DNA of 64,000 bases from Lonicera japonica (Eukaryota; Streptophyta; Magnoliopsida; Dipsacales; Caprifoliaceae). Below, in pieces: positions 1 to 11,179 of this stretch (its first letter is position 1; every line of letters begins with the position of its first letter). The stretch lies in NCBI GenBank assembly GCA_021464415.1, contig CM038463.1, positions 114,978,790-115,042,789 of the forward strand. The letters are read 5' to 3'. Made by a program: the position numbers and the translations under genes. The notes below the pieces were generated by a model that did not search any database, was not told the origin of the DNA, and saw only the letters and a list, made by a program, of their open reading frames with translations.

Positions 1-532
1 TTATTGTGCGAGTTTCATTTTTCCTATTTATTTATTTTTATCAGAAACCTCCTCTTTATTGATATATAGAACATTTTTCCTATTCTCTTAGCAATAGGGA
101 AGCTGATGAAGTTTCTTCATTACTTTACCTTTTTATCTCTTTCCGATCCCACTTGGTCCAAACATAAGGTCTTGGAATTTAGATTCTTCGGGTATGTTTC
201 GAGCAAGATTTTTTCAGTTACCTCATTCATCGTAATCATCATTCTAAGTTCCCTTTAGCTAATTTTATTGGGAAATCAAAAGTGCCTCTAAAGGTGTGGC
301 AGTTCTTGGATGAGCTTTATATGTTCACCTTTTTACCCTTATTGTTTTTTCACTTTTTAACGTGTTCTCTCTTTTGATGATGCCTTGTCCTCTATATTCA
401 TCTTGTATTCTTCTCCCCTTATACTAGCAAAGAATTATAAGAATTTACCCTCAAACTACAATGTGCATCAATGAGTAGTTGATAAATTTATTTTTTGGAA
501 GAAAAAAGTGCACCGCAATAGTCTTGCAATAG
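1..532. other. No gene recognised
   Basis: AT-rich sequence downstream of the glyoxalase I gene. A weak resemblance to a LINE zinc-binding segment near 280-320 on the plus strand (VPLKVWQFL) is too short and isolated to call. No other coding signal was seen. Confidence 0.5.
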
Positions 533-548
533 AAGTTAAAAGGCTGGA

Positions 549-690
549 GGGCAAGTGGACTAGCCTAGTTGGTAAGGCGCCCATCCGAATTCAGGAGCGG
601 TCCTGAGTTCGAGTCTCATTCGGGATGGGATTTTCATTATTATTTTAGTAAAGGGAAGAGACTTTAGACCTTACCTTTTTTTAAAAAAAA
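549..690 (+). mobile_element. tRNA-derived SINE with target-site duplication
   Basis: The head resembles RNA polymerase III promoters: a box A-like TAGCCTAGTTGG near 565 and a box B-like GAGTTCGAGTCTC near 605-617. The element ends in a T-run followed by an A-run. It is flanked by a near-perfect 16/17-bp duplication, AAGTTAAAAGGCTGGA at 533-548 and the same with one inserted G at 691-707. Length (about 140 bp), promoter boxes, A-rich tail and target duplication together fit a SINE. It sits just beyond the predicted last exon of glyoxalase I, in its 3' UTR or flank. Confidence 0.75.
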
Positions 691-734
691 AAGTTAAAGA
701 GGCTGGAACTACAATAAAACACGGCTTTGAAATC

Positions 735-3700
735 TTAGTTCTCCAGTAACTGTAGTAGTCAAGTTTTTTTGTTAAGAAGTAGACAACTTACTGTTTTCCA
801 ACCATCTGGATCTAGAAAAGAGGTTATCTTAGTATTGAGCCCAGGAATTGGTCCAGGTTGTCGAGTTATCTTTCCACCAACCTCTTGGATGACAACATTG
901 ACTACCTCAGCACTTTTATATACATCATCAGTGCTGATTGCAACCTACAATGGATTATCATCCATCATCATCAGGCAAAAAAACAAAGAGTAAGCAAAAG
1001 TTACATTCTAGATGATGTGGTATTTGCTTAATATCAAATTCACCTGCGCATATGCGTTTCCCTTGTCATATTCAGTCACTCCATAATTATAAGTCAACTC
1101 CAGAACAGTTGTCTCGTACTCATCAGCATAACCCATCATGGCGAGGGTGTACTGTACAGAACAGAAATCAACTTCAGGGATAACCATTTCACCACCTAAA
1201 TCTAAATAAGAAAATCACAAAGAATTTCATTTCACCTTTTGCTCTGGTCTATCAATCTTCCTCAGCAGTTTCATCCCCACTGCCTGGATAAATAGTGGAA
1301 TAACATGCTCAGAAAATAAAAGGATGAATCCATTCGAACATACAAACATGCATAACTACATTTTAAAAGAAATAAGCAATTGTGATGGTCTACTACTCTT
1401 ATCCCATAACCATACCAGTGTTTTTGCATGCCCATCAATGATTGAAAAGATGAAAGTGGCTCACACAGAAGAAAATCATCTGATGTCATATTTACTGAAT
1501 TATCATGCAAGCATTTACAGAATCATAAATATGACTTCACTAGACTACATCAGATTAGGACTCAGCTTCAATAGATGCATGCAAGTCACACACAAACAAA
1601 TCAAAAGGGTCGGCTAAGGAAAATATAATGATAATTCATACAAAGTCAGCCAAGCTGAATCCTATGTGGGGAAGAATTTCTCTAAGAATAAATAGTCCAC
1701 TGTGAATTTTCAAGAGTAAGTCAACTTCATTAAATGTGGATCTGATAAATAGTCACATTGTGAATTTCTCTAAGTATTTTAGTTAAGGATTTGGTAATTA
1801 GGTTTGCTCATAGACTACTCCAAATCAAATCCTTTAGACAAGGAAAGCCTAATTACCAAAAATAAGGACATACCAAAAACTAATATTCTAGACTTCCTAA
1901 AATCCTATAAACATACATAAAGAAAACATTGCCCCAACTAATAGAATTAAAAATACATGAATAATAAATTAAAATTGCCTTGATGCATTATGTGTCATCA
2001 ATTAATGACACGGGATATTGGAATTTTCTAGGCCTGGGACCGGTTCGGTTATTTAAAAAATTTTGAGGAACCATTAACCGAACCGGTTCTATGTTAACGG
2101 TTCGGTTCTACCTATAAAAAAGTGAAGAACCGGTTCTAACGGTTCGGTTCTTCCGGTTTATCGGTTAACCGTTAACAAGATAAAAATCGGTTCCTTAACA
2201 GTTATTGGAAAGAACCGGTTTATTGGTTAACCGTTAACAAGAAAAAAACCGAAAAAAACCGAAATATTAATGGTTATTGGAAAGAAATAACGGTTCTAAC
2301 GGTTCCTTAACGGTTCTAACGGTCAGTTCCTAAGCAATTTAGAAGGAAACTCTAATAACGGTTCCTTAACGGTTATTAGAAAGAAATTATGTCAAGAACC
2401 GTTAACAACCTCGAAGAACCGAACCGGTAACAAAAGTTTCCTATTTTCTAAGAACCGAACCGAACCGGGTTTTATCGGTTCGGTCCGGACCGGTTATCCG
2501 GTTCCTGGTTCTAAATTTCCAGCCCAAGAATTTTCTGCAAAAGAACCAGGGAATAATATTTTTTTAAACTAAGTACCTATCTTTGACCAAGCTCCAAAAG
2601 GAGTGCAATGTTAACTTTGCAGTAGATTTTCGGATTGTTATTTTTTATGGTATCGTGCAAAATTAAGTTTGCATTGCTTGTTTTTTAGTAGATTACTACG
2701 TCTAAGTGTTTAATTGACCGTGCATTAGAGGTATTTCAACAAGTTACAAATTTAAATCCGTTTATTACATGATAGTTTTTTTGGTTTATGCAAAGGTAAG
2801 TTTGCAATCCTTGTTTTTTAATGCATTACTATGCATTGGGGTTTATTTGACATAGCTTTAGAGTTACACGAGTGACACATAAAAATATACTTGTTAAAAA
2901 GTAAAAACACATCATTCAAAACAAAATTTGCAATAATTTTTTTTGGATTGCAAAGTTAAGTAGCACAAAATACAATTTTGTGCAAAGTTAAGTTTGCACA
3001 AAACAATAGACCCAAAAAAAAACAAAAAAAGGTTTGCACAAAACTCAATTTTGTTCAAACACCTGATTTTAAAACAAAATTGATAAACCAGGATCCTACG
3101 TTGACAAGAATTTAAAAAGAGGCCCTTATTTTGAAAAAAAATATTATTCCCTAGATTTTTCTAAAAAACATTCTCATGAATGGAGTTCTTACCCATTTCC
3201 TAATGAAAGAATAACAAGGTCAAATAAACAACTAAACAAGTATACCTTTTCATAGAATTTGATTGAGCGTTCAAGATCACCAACACGGAGCATGATTTGA
3301 CAGAGGGGTTCAGGTGTAGAACCTCTTTGTATGAGTTCAAATAAGTATCCATCAGGATCTTTAGCAAAGGCAATGACACTTGATCCACCTTTGACTGGAC
3401 CAGGCTCCCGCGTGATAGTTCCACCCTTTGCCTTTATGACATCAACAAGTTTGTAGACCTGTAGTTAAACGAAATTAGAGAAACATATTCTACAACAAAA
3501 TCATGTTCAATATGTATTTATTCAGTTGAGACACACTTACATCTTCTGTTGCAATAGCAAAATGTCCAAAGCCTTTTCCAATGTCATACTTATCCACTCC
3601 ATAGTCTGTGAAAAGCCATAAGAAAAAATAAAAAATCTATATTTTAAGTGCTAAAGTAGGAATGGTTAGTCACCCTCCTTCAAAGAAAAAGTTCCTTTGA

Positions 3701-5401
3701 GTAACCACTAGAGAGTCACAAGTCCACAAATAGGCAGTTAGGGTTGATCAAAGAACCCTTTTTGGGATCTTTGAGGTTTTCTTTCAGGCCTTTGAACCAA
3801 TCGATATGATGCCAGAGAGTTACTTTTGCTAAAACTCGAGCAGTTTCTTGAAAACTCGCTTCAGATACGAAACTTTGAGTATGAATAGAGGATCGGGTCT
3901 TTTTTGGGAAATATTCCAACTCAAAGGCATTAAGTACTGTTTAAGAGCCCCAAACAAACAAGAACCATCAATAAATGAGGAGTTCTTTGAGCCCCAAGCT
4001 CTTTAGAGAACCCATGTCAGTGTATTCAGTGCAGAAGTGAATAGGTCATGCAGGGGACCTTAGTCCACACACTTGCTAGCCAAGTTTAATCTATGTGATA
4101 CATCTGGTATGATGCCTTTTCTATGATTGGGGGAGTGATAGCTTCCCTCTCGTCTAAGGATAGGAGGCCAACGAAAGTCACTTCACATTAATGGGAGTCA
4201 TTCCTCCCTCTAAAGAAGATTTCAGTCATTGCGCAGCAATAAATACCATCATTCATACAGTTGTAAGGTTAATCAGAAAAACTTAATCAAAAGCACGATA
4301 CTATTTACAGAGAGATCCATTTTCCAGAAAGTATTCAATCAGCATAACTCTTGTTCAAATTATCATTTGTCTTCATCAACATTCATATGGCTAGTTACGA
4401 AATTCATGCCTCGCCTTTTAATGCCAATAAGTGCTGATCTTCTCCCCCTCTATCTCATGTATCCTCGGGGTTCCATTGTTATTTCCATCATTGTATAACT
4501 TAAATCTCTCTAACAAAAGCAGGTTGTGTCCAGCTACAAATATGTATACGTCTCATTATTAACTACTATGTCCAAGGTGAATTTACAAGAAATCAGACAG
4601 TAAAGAAATAATTAAGAGATAAATATTGTTACCCTAAGCATTAGTAATTTTATGGCATGATCAAAATAGTAGTTTTTTAAGAAATTTACAAAGCATGGGA
4701 ATGCTAGATAGAAATCTGAGTGTGAAACATGAATGCATTAAAACTGAAGATAGTGAAATGGAAGTGGAAAAAAAAATAGGTCAAGTTTCGAATTCCGTCA
4801 AAGTAAATGTCATAAGTAACGTATTCGATTGTTTATTTAGCTTCTTTTTTTTCCTTCTTTCCTTTTTTTTTTTCCCTTTTTGGAGGGGGAGAGGAGAAAT
4901 GTCATAAATAGTGTACCAGTGGACATAAGGGCGTAAACATTAAACAAGCGGGAATAACAAATGTTGATAAATTAGAATTCACAAGCGGAAATAAGGGTCT
5001 AAACATACTGTATGTCAACTCCACCACAAAGTGAGACTCTTCTGGACCAAACCCAAGAAAGGCATTTGAGTATTTCTCTTCTGGGATGTCTCTCTGCCTC
5101 AGCACCTTCATCCCAAAACATTCCGTGTAAAACCTTCAAACAATAACGGGAAAGTGAGGAACTCCAAAATTCCAATTATAATTTTTAAAATGAAACCTGA
5201 GCCATCGTTTCTTTTCTCTTTGTTCTATTTTTTTTTCAAATACCACTGTTATACTCCTCTTTTACAATTTAATCAGGAAGCATACTTGATGGTCCGCTCA
5301 AGGTCACCAACACGATACACAGCATGCAAGAACCGACGCTTATCTTTCTTGGGCCATTCCAACAACTCATCACTTGGTACAACAGGGGCAGACTCGGCCA
5401 T
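735..5401 (-). CDS. GLX1: Lactoylglutathione lyase (glyoxalase I, two-domain, cytosolic type)
   Basis: Isomerises the hemithioacetal of methylglyoxal and glutathione to S-lactoylglutathione, the first step of methylglyoxal detoxification. Coding exons (minus): 5401-5286, 5133-5009, 3605-3541, 3458-3246, 1283-1236, 1151-1044, 944-792 and probably 749-735; phases agree throughout, giving 280 aa. The start [20 protein letters not shown] is the first in-frame ATG and no transit peptide is visible. Two tandem glyoxalase domains lie at about 24-147 and 153-270; each has the RVGDLER.IKFY, ELTYNYG and F.DPDG signatures, and His26 is in [10 protein letters not shown]. The last exon is odd: after DPDGWKT the acceptor at 750 leads to LLEN and a stop, where the family normally reads VLVDNEDFLKEL. 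The DNA after the stop (GATTTCAAAG) still resembles the family's DF.K, suggesting a codon deletion and a nonsense change. The 2 kb intron 3245-1284 contains two transposons. Family assignment is certain; the last exon is less so. Confidence 0.93.
2030..2527. mobile_element. hAT-like non-autonomous element (MITE) made of CGGTT/AACCG repeats
   Basis: Lies in a glyoxalase I intron. The ends are AGGCCTGG and CCAGCCCA, imperfect inverted repeats of the hAT kind, and an AATTTTCT duplication of 8 bp (2022-2029 and 2529-2536) matches the hAT target-site length. The interior is a dense scrambled array of ACCGGTTCGGTTAACC-type words on both strands. No coding capacity. Confidence 0.7.
2547..3154. mobile_element. 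Small TIR element in glyoxalase I intron
   Basis: The left end CAGGGAATAATATTTTTTTA and the inverted right end CTAGGGAATAATATTTTTTT match over about 20 bases. The interior contains repeats of TGCAAAGTTAAGTTTGCA-type words. No coding sequence. The flanks are similar (TTTTCTGCAAAAGAAC and TTTTCTAAAAAAC) but degenerate, so the target duplication and superfamily are unclear. Confidence 0.5.
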
Positions 5402-6634
5402 ATTAAACAGATGTGATTAGTCTGTTTAAGAAGCTGATATAAGGGGGGGTGAAAATAATTAACATAACATATTTACATCATGCTCCATACACTTCAAAAT
5501 CTGAGAACAACTGAACAAGTATGCAACATACTGGTTCATATAAGAATTGCTTGATTGTCTGTTTGATGACAAATGACATAAAAAGCACATAAGAAATAAA
5601 AGAAAAGTGTGCACATATGTATATATATTCTAAGACTTAAGTTTCTCTAAATCTGTCTCGTACATGAACCCAAGTGTAACTCCACTATAATTCACCTAAT
5701 GTTTTAGCTAACTGTCAAAATCATCTTCCGTGTTTTTCATTTTGCCCCAAAACTTATCATTGAACTCAATATATTACCTTTTCCCACGACTTTTCACTTT
5801 CAAGAATCAGTCAATTTTTCCAAAAAAAAAAAGAAAAAAAACTTCCATGATTTTCATCAAATTTAGTATTCCTAGAAAAGGTCTGCAAGACCTTTGAAGT
5901 GAAACCAATGATCAATGTAATTACAATAAAATCACTTGTCATGCCAAAGACATATGAAAGTGACGTGCTGAAGGCATCCCAGCTTGCTAACATTCATCAG
6001 AAACACGGATGAGCGAGCTGAAGACACATAGAATTATGTACTCAATTGACAAGTTGTCAATGATATTCTACATGCGAATTCACCAGTTTTAGGATTCCCG
6101 AAAGGACACAAAATTGAACCAAACCAGCACTTAAGGTAAAGTGGTATTACAATACTCCGAATATCTGCATTTTAGGGATCCGACTAAATTATAGTTGTGT
6201 GTTCAGTTTAAGGGTTCTCAAATGGATCGAGAATACATACATTGGAACTGAAAATACAAACATACTGAAGGCTGAGGTGTAAAATTAAATTCAAGGAAAT
6301 TCGAACAAATCAAAACTCCGTGATTTCACCATAAATTTTGTGCGTACAAACACCAACAGAGGCAATTAGATGATTCTTTTAACAAAGCGATCACTAATGG
6401 ATAAACAAAGTTATCAATTGAAATTGAAAGCAAAATTAAAGTATGCCACTATGATTCAACATAGAGTGCTGAGTTCAGTTGATTAAATTAAAACCATATT
6501 CGATCAACGATGAAATTAAGCAACAGGTACATACATAGTATAAGAAGAAACAAATAGGTGTAGGATTAAGAAGAGAGAGTGAAAACCCCAAATGTGCGAT
6601 TGATTGAAAATTTAAACATCGAAAGAGATATTAC

Positions 6635-6710
6635 CTTTATACACTGACAGTCGTAGGGATACGTGAAGAAATATAAAGAAGAAGTCCCTAGACATGGCAC
6701 TACTTATATA
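6635..6710 (-). promoter_or_regulatory. Glyoxalase I core promoter and non-coding leader exon
   Basis: On the minus strand a TATATAAG box lies at 6710-6703. About 75 bases further on, ATAAAG|GTAATATC gives a splice donor after 6635. A likely 5' UTR exon therefore runs from roughly 6678 to 6635 and joins an acceptor shortly upstream of the ATG at 5401 (candidate TATATCAG near 5440). The long leader intron is inferred, not proven. Confidence 0.55.
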
Positions 6711-7077
6711 CAGATAGATCTTTGCAGTAGGTTAAGCTAGAGTGCCCTCGCTCCTTCTTATCACTTATAACAGACGAATAGCGTTGACACCACCACTAAC
6801 ACGTGTCCATCAAAAGATGAACCGTATCACAGTCGACATAATTTTTATTTTTATTTTTTTTAAGCCTAGACGATAAAATTTCTCCGATATCGAATGCACA
6901 GATATTAAGAAGTTTGGAGATTATTCGAGCCAATAAAATTAGATGAAACTAGACATAAGGTTTATTTTAATAATAATATAATTATAAAAAATATTTAAAA
7001 ATTAATTGTGTAAATTAAAAATATTTTATAAAAAAGATAGTAATATCTTCTATTTATAATATTTCACATCTCATTAT

Positions 7078-7595
7078 AACACTAACAACAATCAGAATGT
7101 GTTTAATGTATTTATCACCACCTGAACTCACCACAACTAGAAGGAACTAACCAGAAGGTGTTAAATGCATTTAACCTAGACTCACCACAACTAGAAGCAA
7201 TCAATCAAAATGTGATAAATGCATTTAGCACCACCTGGACTCACCACAACTAAAAGCAACCAAAAGGTGCTAAATACATTTAGCACCACCTAGACAGCAA
7301 CCAGAAAGTGCTAAATGCATTTAGCACCTTCTGCACAACAACCAAAAGGTGTTAAATACATTTAGTACCACTTAGTCTAGAAGGTGTTAAATGCATTTAG
7401 CACTTTCTGAACAACAACCAGAAGGTATTAAATACATTTAGTACCAACAACCAGAATGTGCTAAATGCATTTAGCACCACCTGAATAACAACCAAAATGT
7501 GTTAAATACATTTAGCACCACTTTGACAACAACCAAAAAGTAGCACCACTTAGACAACAATCAAAAGGTGTTAAAATTATTTTAGCACCATTATA
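7078..7595. repeat. Tandem array of palindromic units, copy A
   Basis: About eleven to twelve degenerate units centred on the perfect palindrome GTGCTAAATGCATTTAGCAC, separated by short linkers rich in CAACAACCA. Variants carry GTT for GCT or TAC for TGC. The copy at 40430-40530 has only about three units, so the array expands and contracts. Confidence 0.8.
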
Positions 7596-7901
7596 AAATA
7601 GAGAACAACAAAATTGATGAGATCAACATCCACTTAATTTATTTATATGTATATATATATATATGGATCAACGTAGGGTTCGTAAAAAAAAGAGTTACGG
7701 TCATATTTTTTTTCAAATCCCGCTAGGTTGTTGAAATTGGTCAATTTCGATAGTAAAATGACCTCTTATCGTCTTGATTTTTCATGCGTTATTAGTAAAT
7801 TTATCTTTCGAATAACATATGCAAAAATCATCCAAATCTAACGGTTCGATCAAAAGTTATATATATTTTACGATTACATATCCAGAAAAAAAAAAAAAAA
7901 A

Positions 7902-8115
7902 GATGATGATGAGAACGATGCTCCTCTCGGCGATACGATCGGAGAGTCAGGTGGTGGTGGTGGAAGATGTGAGATTATTGGTGAAACAACTTCTCGTCGT
8001 CGGCCTCGTTTTTTCCTCTCTTGCGATTATTTTCTCCATTTCCTTTGTTCTCTATTTTCTCTCTCTAAATTATGTGTATGTAAGAGAAAGAATAATATGT
8101 CTTTTGTATAATTAG
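7902..8115 (+). CDS. Small hydrophobic ORF inside dispersed repeat, copy A
   Basis: An ORF of about 70 codons from the ATG cluster near 7902: a short basic/polar start, then a hydrophobic stretch around LLVVGLVFSSLAIIFSISF that could span a membrane, ending VYVRERIICLLYN. Copy B (40829-41045) keeps the same frame, length and hydrophobic profile with many substitutions and the same end (IICLLY). This suggests selection, but the repeat is probably mobile and expression is unknown. No family recognised. Confidence 0.3.
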
Positions 8116-8337
8116 AATAAATGATATAGCATGGTATTTTTGTCCATCAATATTTATCATTTTTCTTAAAATAAATTAATATTATGAAAAGTTTTCTTAT
8201 TGTAAAACCAAATTATGAAATTAGTACTACTTCCCTTTATTAAACATGAGTCCATCCTTAGAGTTATAATACATTACGGAGTGATGACTTATAACCTATT
8301 ATCTCATAAAACTATAGAGTCAAATATACTTAAGTTG

Positions 8338-8942
8338 GGGTGAATTATCACACTTTTTCACTTTAACCTCATGATTTATAAAAGTTTATAATAAATTCCG
8401 TTAAACTATTAGCCTTCGTCATTTTACCCCTAAAATGACATAATTACCTATATAAATTGTTTAGAAAAGAGAAAAATAGAAAAAGAAAGAAAATAATATA
8501 AACCCACCCCACCCAATCTCAAATTTAACTTGTTCACTATCAAATTAAAAACCCTAATTAAAGTGGTATAATGAATTTAGCGTATATTTATCAAATCTAA
8601 TATATATACACATTCCACTTGTATTTAGGGAGATGGAGAAGTGGTAATTATCAAAGGAGTGGGGGTCGGTGGGTACGAGGTGGGGTTGGGAGAAGGGGGT
8701 TTGGCAAATATGATAGATGGGTGGGGAAATGAGTGGGGGTTTGTTTGTGTTTTTTCCTTTTTCTATATTTTTTTATTTTTGTCTTCTTTTTCCTTTTTAA
8801 AATTTATACAAGGATAATTATGTCAATTCGGAAGTTAAGTGATAATGATTAATAGTTTATGAGGGGTTTACTATTGACTTTTATAAATTAAGGAGTAACG
8901 TACCAAAACAAAATAGTTTGAGAGCTTATTGTATGTTACCCA
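8338..8942. mobile_element. Probable MULE-like element with long degenerate TIRs
   Basis: The left arm (about 8340-8455) and the inverted right arm (about 8815-8942) share the order TTTATAAAAGT, TAAACTATTA, and TGACATAATTA over more than 100 bases. The interior is G-rich on the plus strand (8620-8745) and not recognised. No clean target duplication was found. Confidence 0.4.
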
Positions 8943-9374
8943 AAAATATAATCATCAAATGTTTGAAGCAATTTTAGCAAAATAATGAGCTGCATTATTT
9001 CCGCAGGAAGAAAGTTTTCTAATCAAGACACATACACAAGAATTTACATGCATTGCGTAAGAGACATCTAAAATAGGTGAAGCATTCGTCTAAACTTTGA
9101 AGTCTTTAATAACAGATAAGCAATCTCCTTTTACATGAATCTCCTTAAATTCCTTATTGTTTGGCTGTGCTTTTTTGAGTATGTAATTTTCTCATTTTTA
9201 AAATTTTTTTCAAAAAAATATTATGCATAATAACTTTTTATTAAATTATTTTTCCCTATTTAATTTGGTTTAGCTTATTTTTTCTTTTCATTTAAAACTC
9301 AAAACAATATAAAATAAGTTTAACAAAAAATTCGATAATCACTTTTATGTAAATGGTGATTGGTAATAATTTAA

Positions 9375-11038
9375 GGATCTCGTTCCTCTTCAATATATTT
9401 TCCCTCCAATTTTCTCCAATATAACACTAGATGCTTGGCACATGGCGAGTAATATTTTTAATAGCAAAATATCGTCCCACCTTAATTATTGCTTAATCTA
9501 ACTTAATATTTATTTAAACCATAATTAATGACCATAATAGATTTTCCACGACTAGCATCTTCCACACTCACCAACCACCACCAGTGGCCATATCATTGTT
9601 CTGATAACCATTTCTGGAAAAATCTCCATTGATAGGGTAAATTAATAAATTGATTTATTTAGTCAGACACGAGAAGGCATGTGACCTTCCACGTCAGTAG
9701 TCAAGATCACCGTGGCAAGGAAGCTCGAGAGCTTTAATCTAAGTGCCACTTGGGGACTAGAGCTCCAATGAGGGTGCGTATTCGGCATTCATATTGTTTT
9801 CATATACCGAAGCTCAGAGGTTAAACACTAGAGCTCTTCTAGCAAGCTCTAGAGCATTTTGGCCAACCACTGCGTCAGAGAAAGTACAAGCAACATAGGC
9901 GACAGCCACCAACTTCACCAACGCCACAGAGCCTCCATCACTTTCATTAAATGCACACCAACAGCATTTAATATACTAGAGTACATGGAGAAGCAATATC
10001 AAAATATGTAATAATGAGGGATGACTCAAGACCTGCTCTGAAAGCTCTTTCACACGTTTTCTCCATATGTCATATATATATATATGGGAAGCATTTGCTT
10101 CCATCAACAACCAAGCTTTCACTATACAAGCTTTTATCACACAATTAAAAGGCAAAATAATAGAAGTCAAAAGAGATATATAGAGATATAGAGCTCTGAA
10201 GCATACGACAGAGCTCCAAATGTTGAACATTTAGACTCTGAGTGGCTTAGAACTTTTTCTAACTTTAATGTTGTAAGGATAAAATAGCTAGAGAAATATT
10301 ATTAGTTTGTAATTTGAACTTCTTTACTATAATACAAAGCACCTCGAGCTCCCAACTCTATTTATAAGAGGAGGACTAACCCACTTCCTCAGAACCTCCT
10401 TTATACATCATTGTCTTGTTCTTGTTAACCTGTAATCATTTTAATTATTATTCAATCATTTGACTGTATGGTTAGGAATAGACTCGCTCTAGATTTTTTC
10501 ACCAACATCCACTATGTTTGGAAATGATGAACCAACATAATCTTTAATAATTCAGGAGAGAATATGAAAGACCACTCGTCACGGAGATTACAACCAAATT
10601 AATTAAATGATATTTAATTATAAAAAGAAGATAAATTTTTATAGGAGGTTGCAAAGTGGTTGATTATTGAAAATTGTGATTTTTTTTATAAAAAAAGAGA
10701 TATTAATTAGTGATGGTGACTCTGTGTATATATATATATATTTGTATATGTGTGTATGTGGATATAAATAAAAGAGAGATGGACAAAATGAGAGATTCCG
10801 TTGGATGGCCGTCGTCGGACATAAATTATAAGAGTAGTAAGGTGATGTTTATCGCAGAAAGAACACGGAAGAGGATTACAGTGGGTTAACTATGGTTTAA
10901 GTAAACATTAAGTTGGGTTAAGAAATAATTAAGGTAGGTCGATCTTGGCCATTAAAAGTATTACTCGCCACATGTCAAGTATTCAATGCTGTATTGGTAG
11001 AAATTATAGGAAATGTATAATAAAGAGGAGCCGAATCC
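9375..11038. mobile_element. MULE-type element with ~150 bp TIRs and 9-bp target duplication
   Basis: The left arm at 9375-9535 and the right arm at about 10888-11038 are inverted copies, for example GGCACATGGCGAGTAATA against GACATGTGGCGAGTAATA, and TTAAACCATAATTAA against TTAAACCATAGTTAA. The flanks ATAATTTAA (9366-9374) and ATAATTCAA (11039-11047) match at 8 of 9 bases, the Mutator target length. No transposase was seen. The interior is largely occupied by a probable solo LTR. Confidence 0.7.
9630..10507 (+). mobile_element. Probable solo LTR nested in MULE
   Basis: The segment begins TGATAGGG and ends CACCAACA, and is flanked by TCCAT (9625-9629) and TCCAC (10508-10512), a 4 of 5 match for a 5-bp target duplication. 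Near its end it contains TCTATTTATAAGAGGAGG, a TATA-like promoter such as LTRs carry. No internal retrotransposon genes adjoin it. Orientation is inferred from the promoter position. Confidence 0.5.
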
Positions 11039-11179
11039 ATAATTCAACAACTAGATTGTGATGTTTTTAAACTAGCATAAAGACTTTGAATCTCATCTTT
11101 CTCATTCTTTAGTAACTCACTCACTTTTAATTCCTTTTTTTTGTAAATTACTACAAATAAAACCCAAAAAAACACATCC

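Larger units (their letters stand above)
6963..8310 (+). mobile_element. Dispersed repeat family, copy A (palindrome array plus small ORF)
   Basis: Co-linear with 40292-41236. Shared parts in order: an AT-rich head ending CTCATTATAACACTAACA, an array of 20-bp palindromes, a block GATGAGATCAACATCCACT, the segment GGATCAACGTAGGGTTCGTA, a 70-codon ORF, and a tail with AAACATGAGTCC. The boundaries are where the similarity stops. No terminal inverted repeats, LTRs or transposase were recognised, so the class is unknown. Confidence 0.65.

Noticed and set aside
240..330. LINE zinc-binding segment at the left edge
   Set aside because: Only about ten residues (VPLKVWQFL) resemble the family, with no adjoining domain on either side.
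7078..7595. CRISPR-like array of palindromic repeats
   Set aside because: The surroundings are plant nuclear DNA, the repeats vary, the linkers are themselves repetitive and no cas genes exist; it is an array within a dispersed element.
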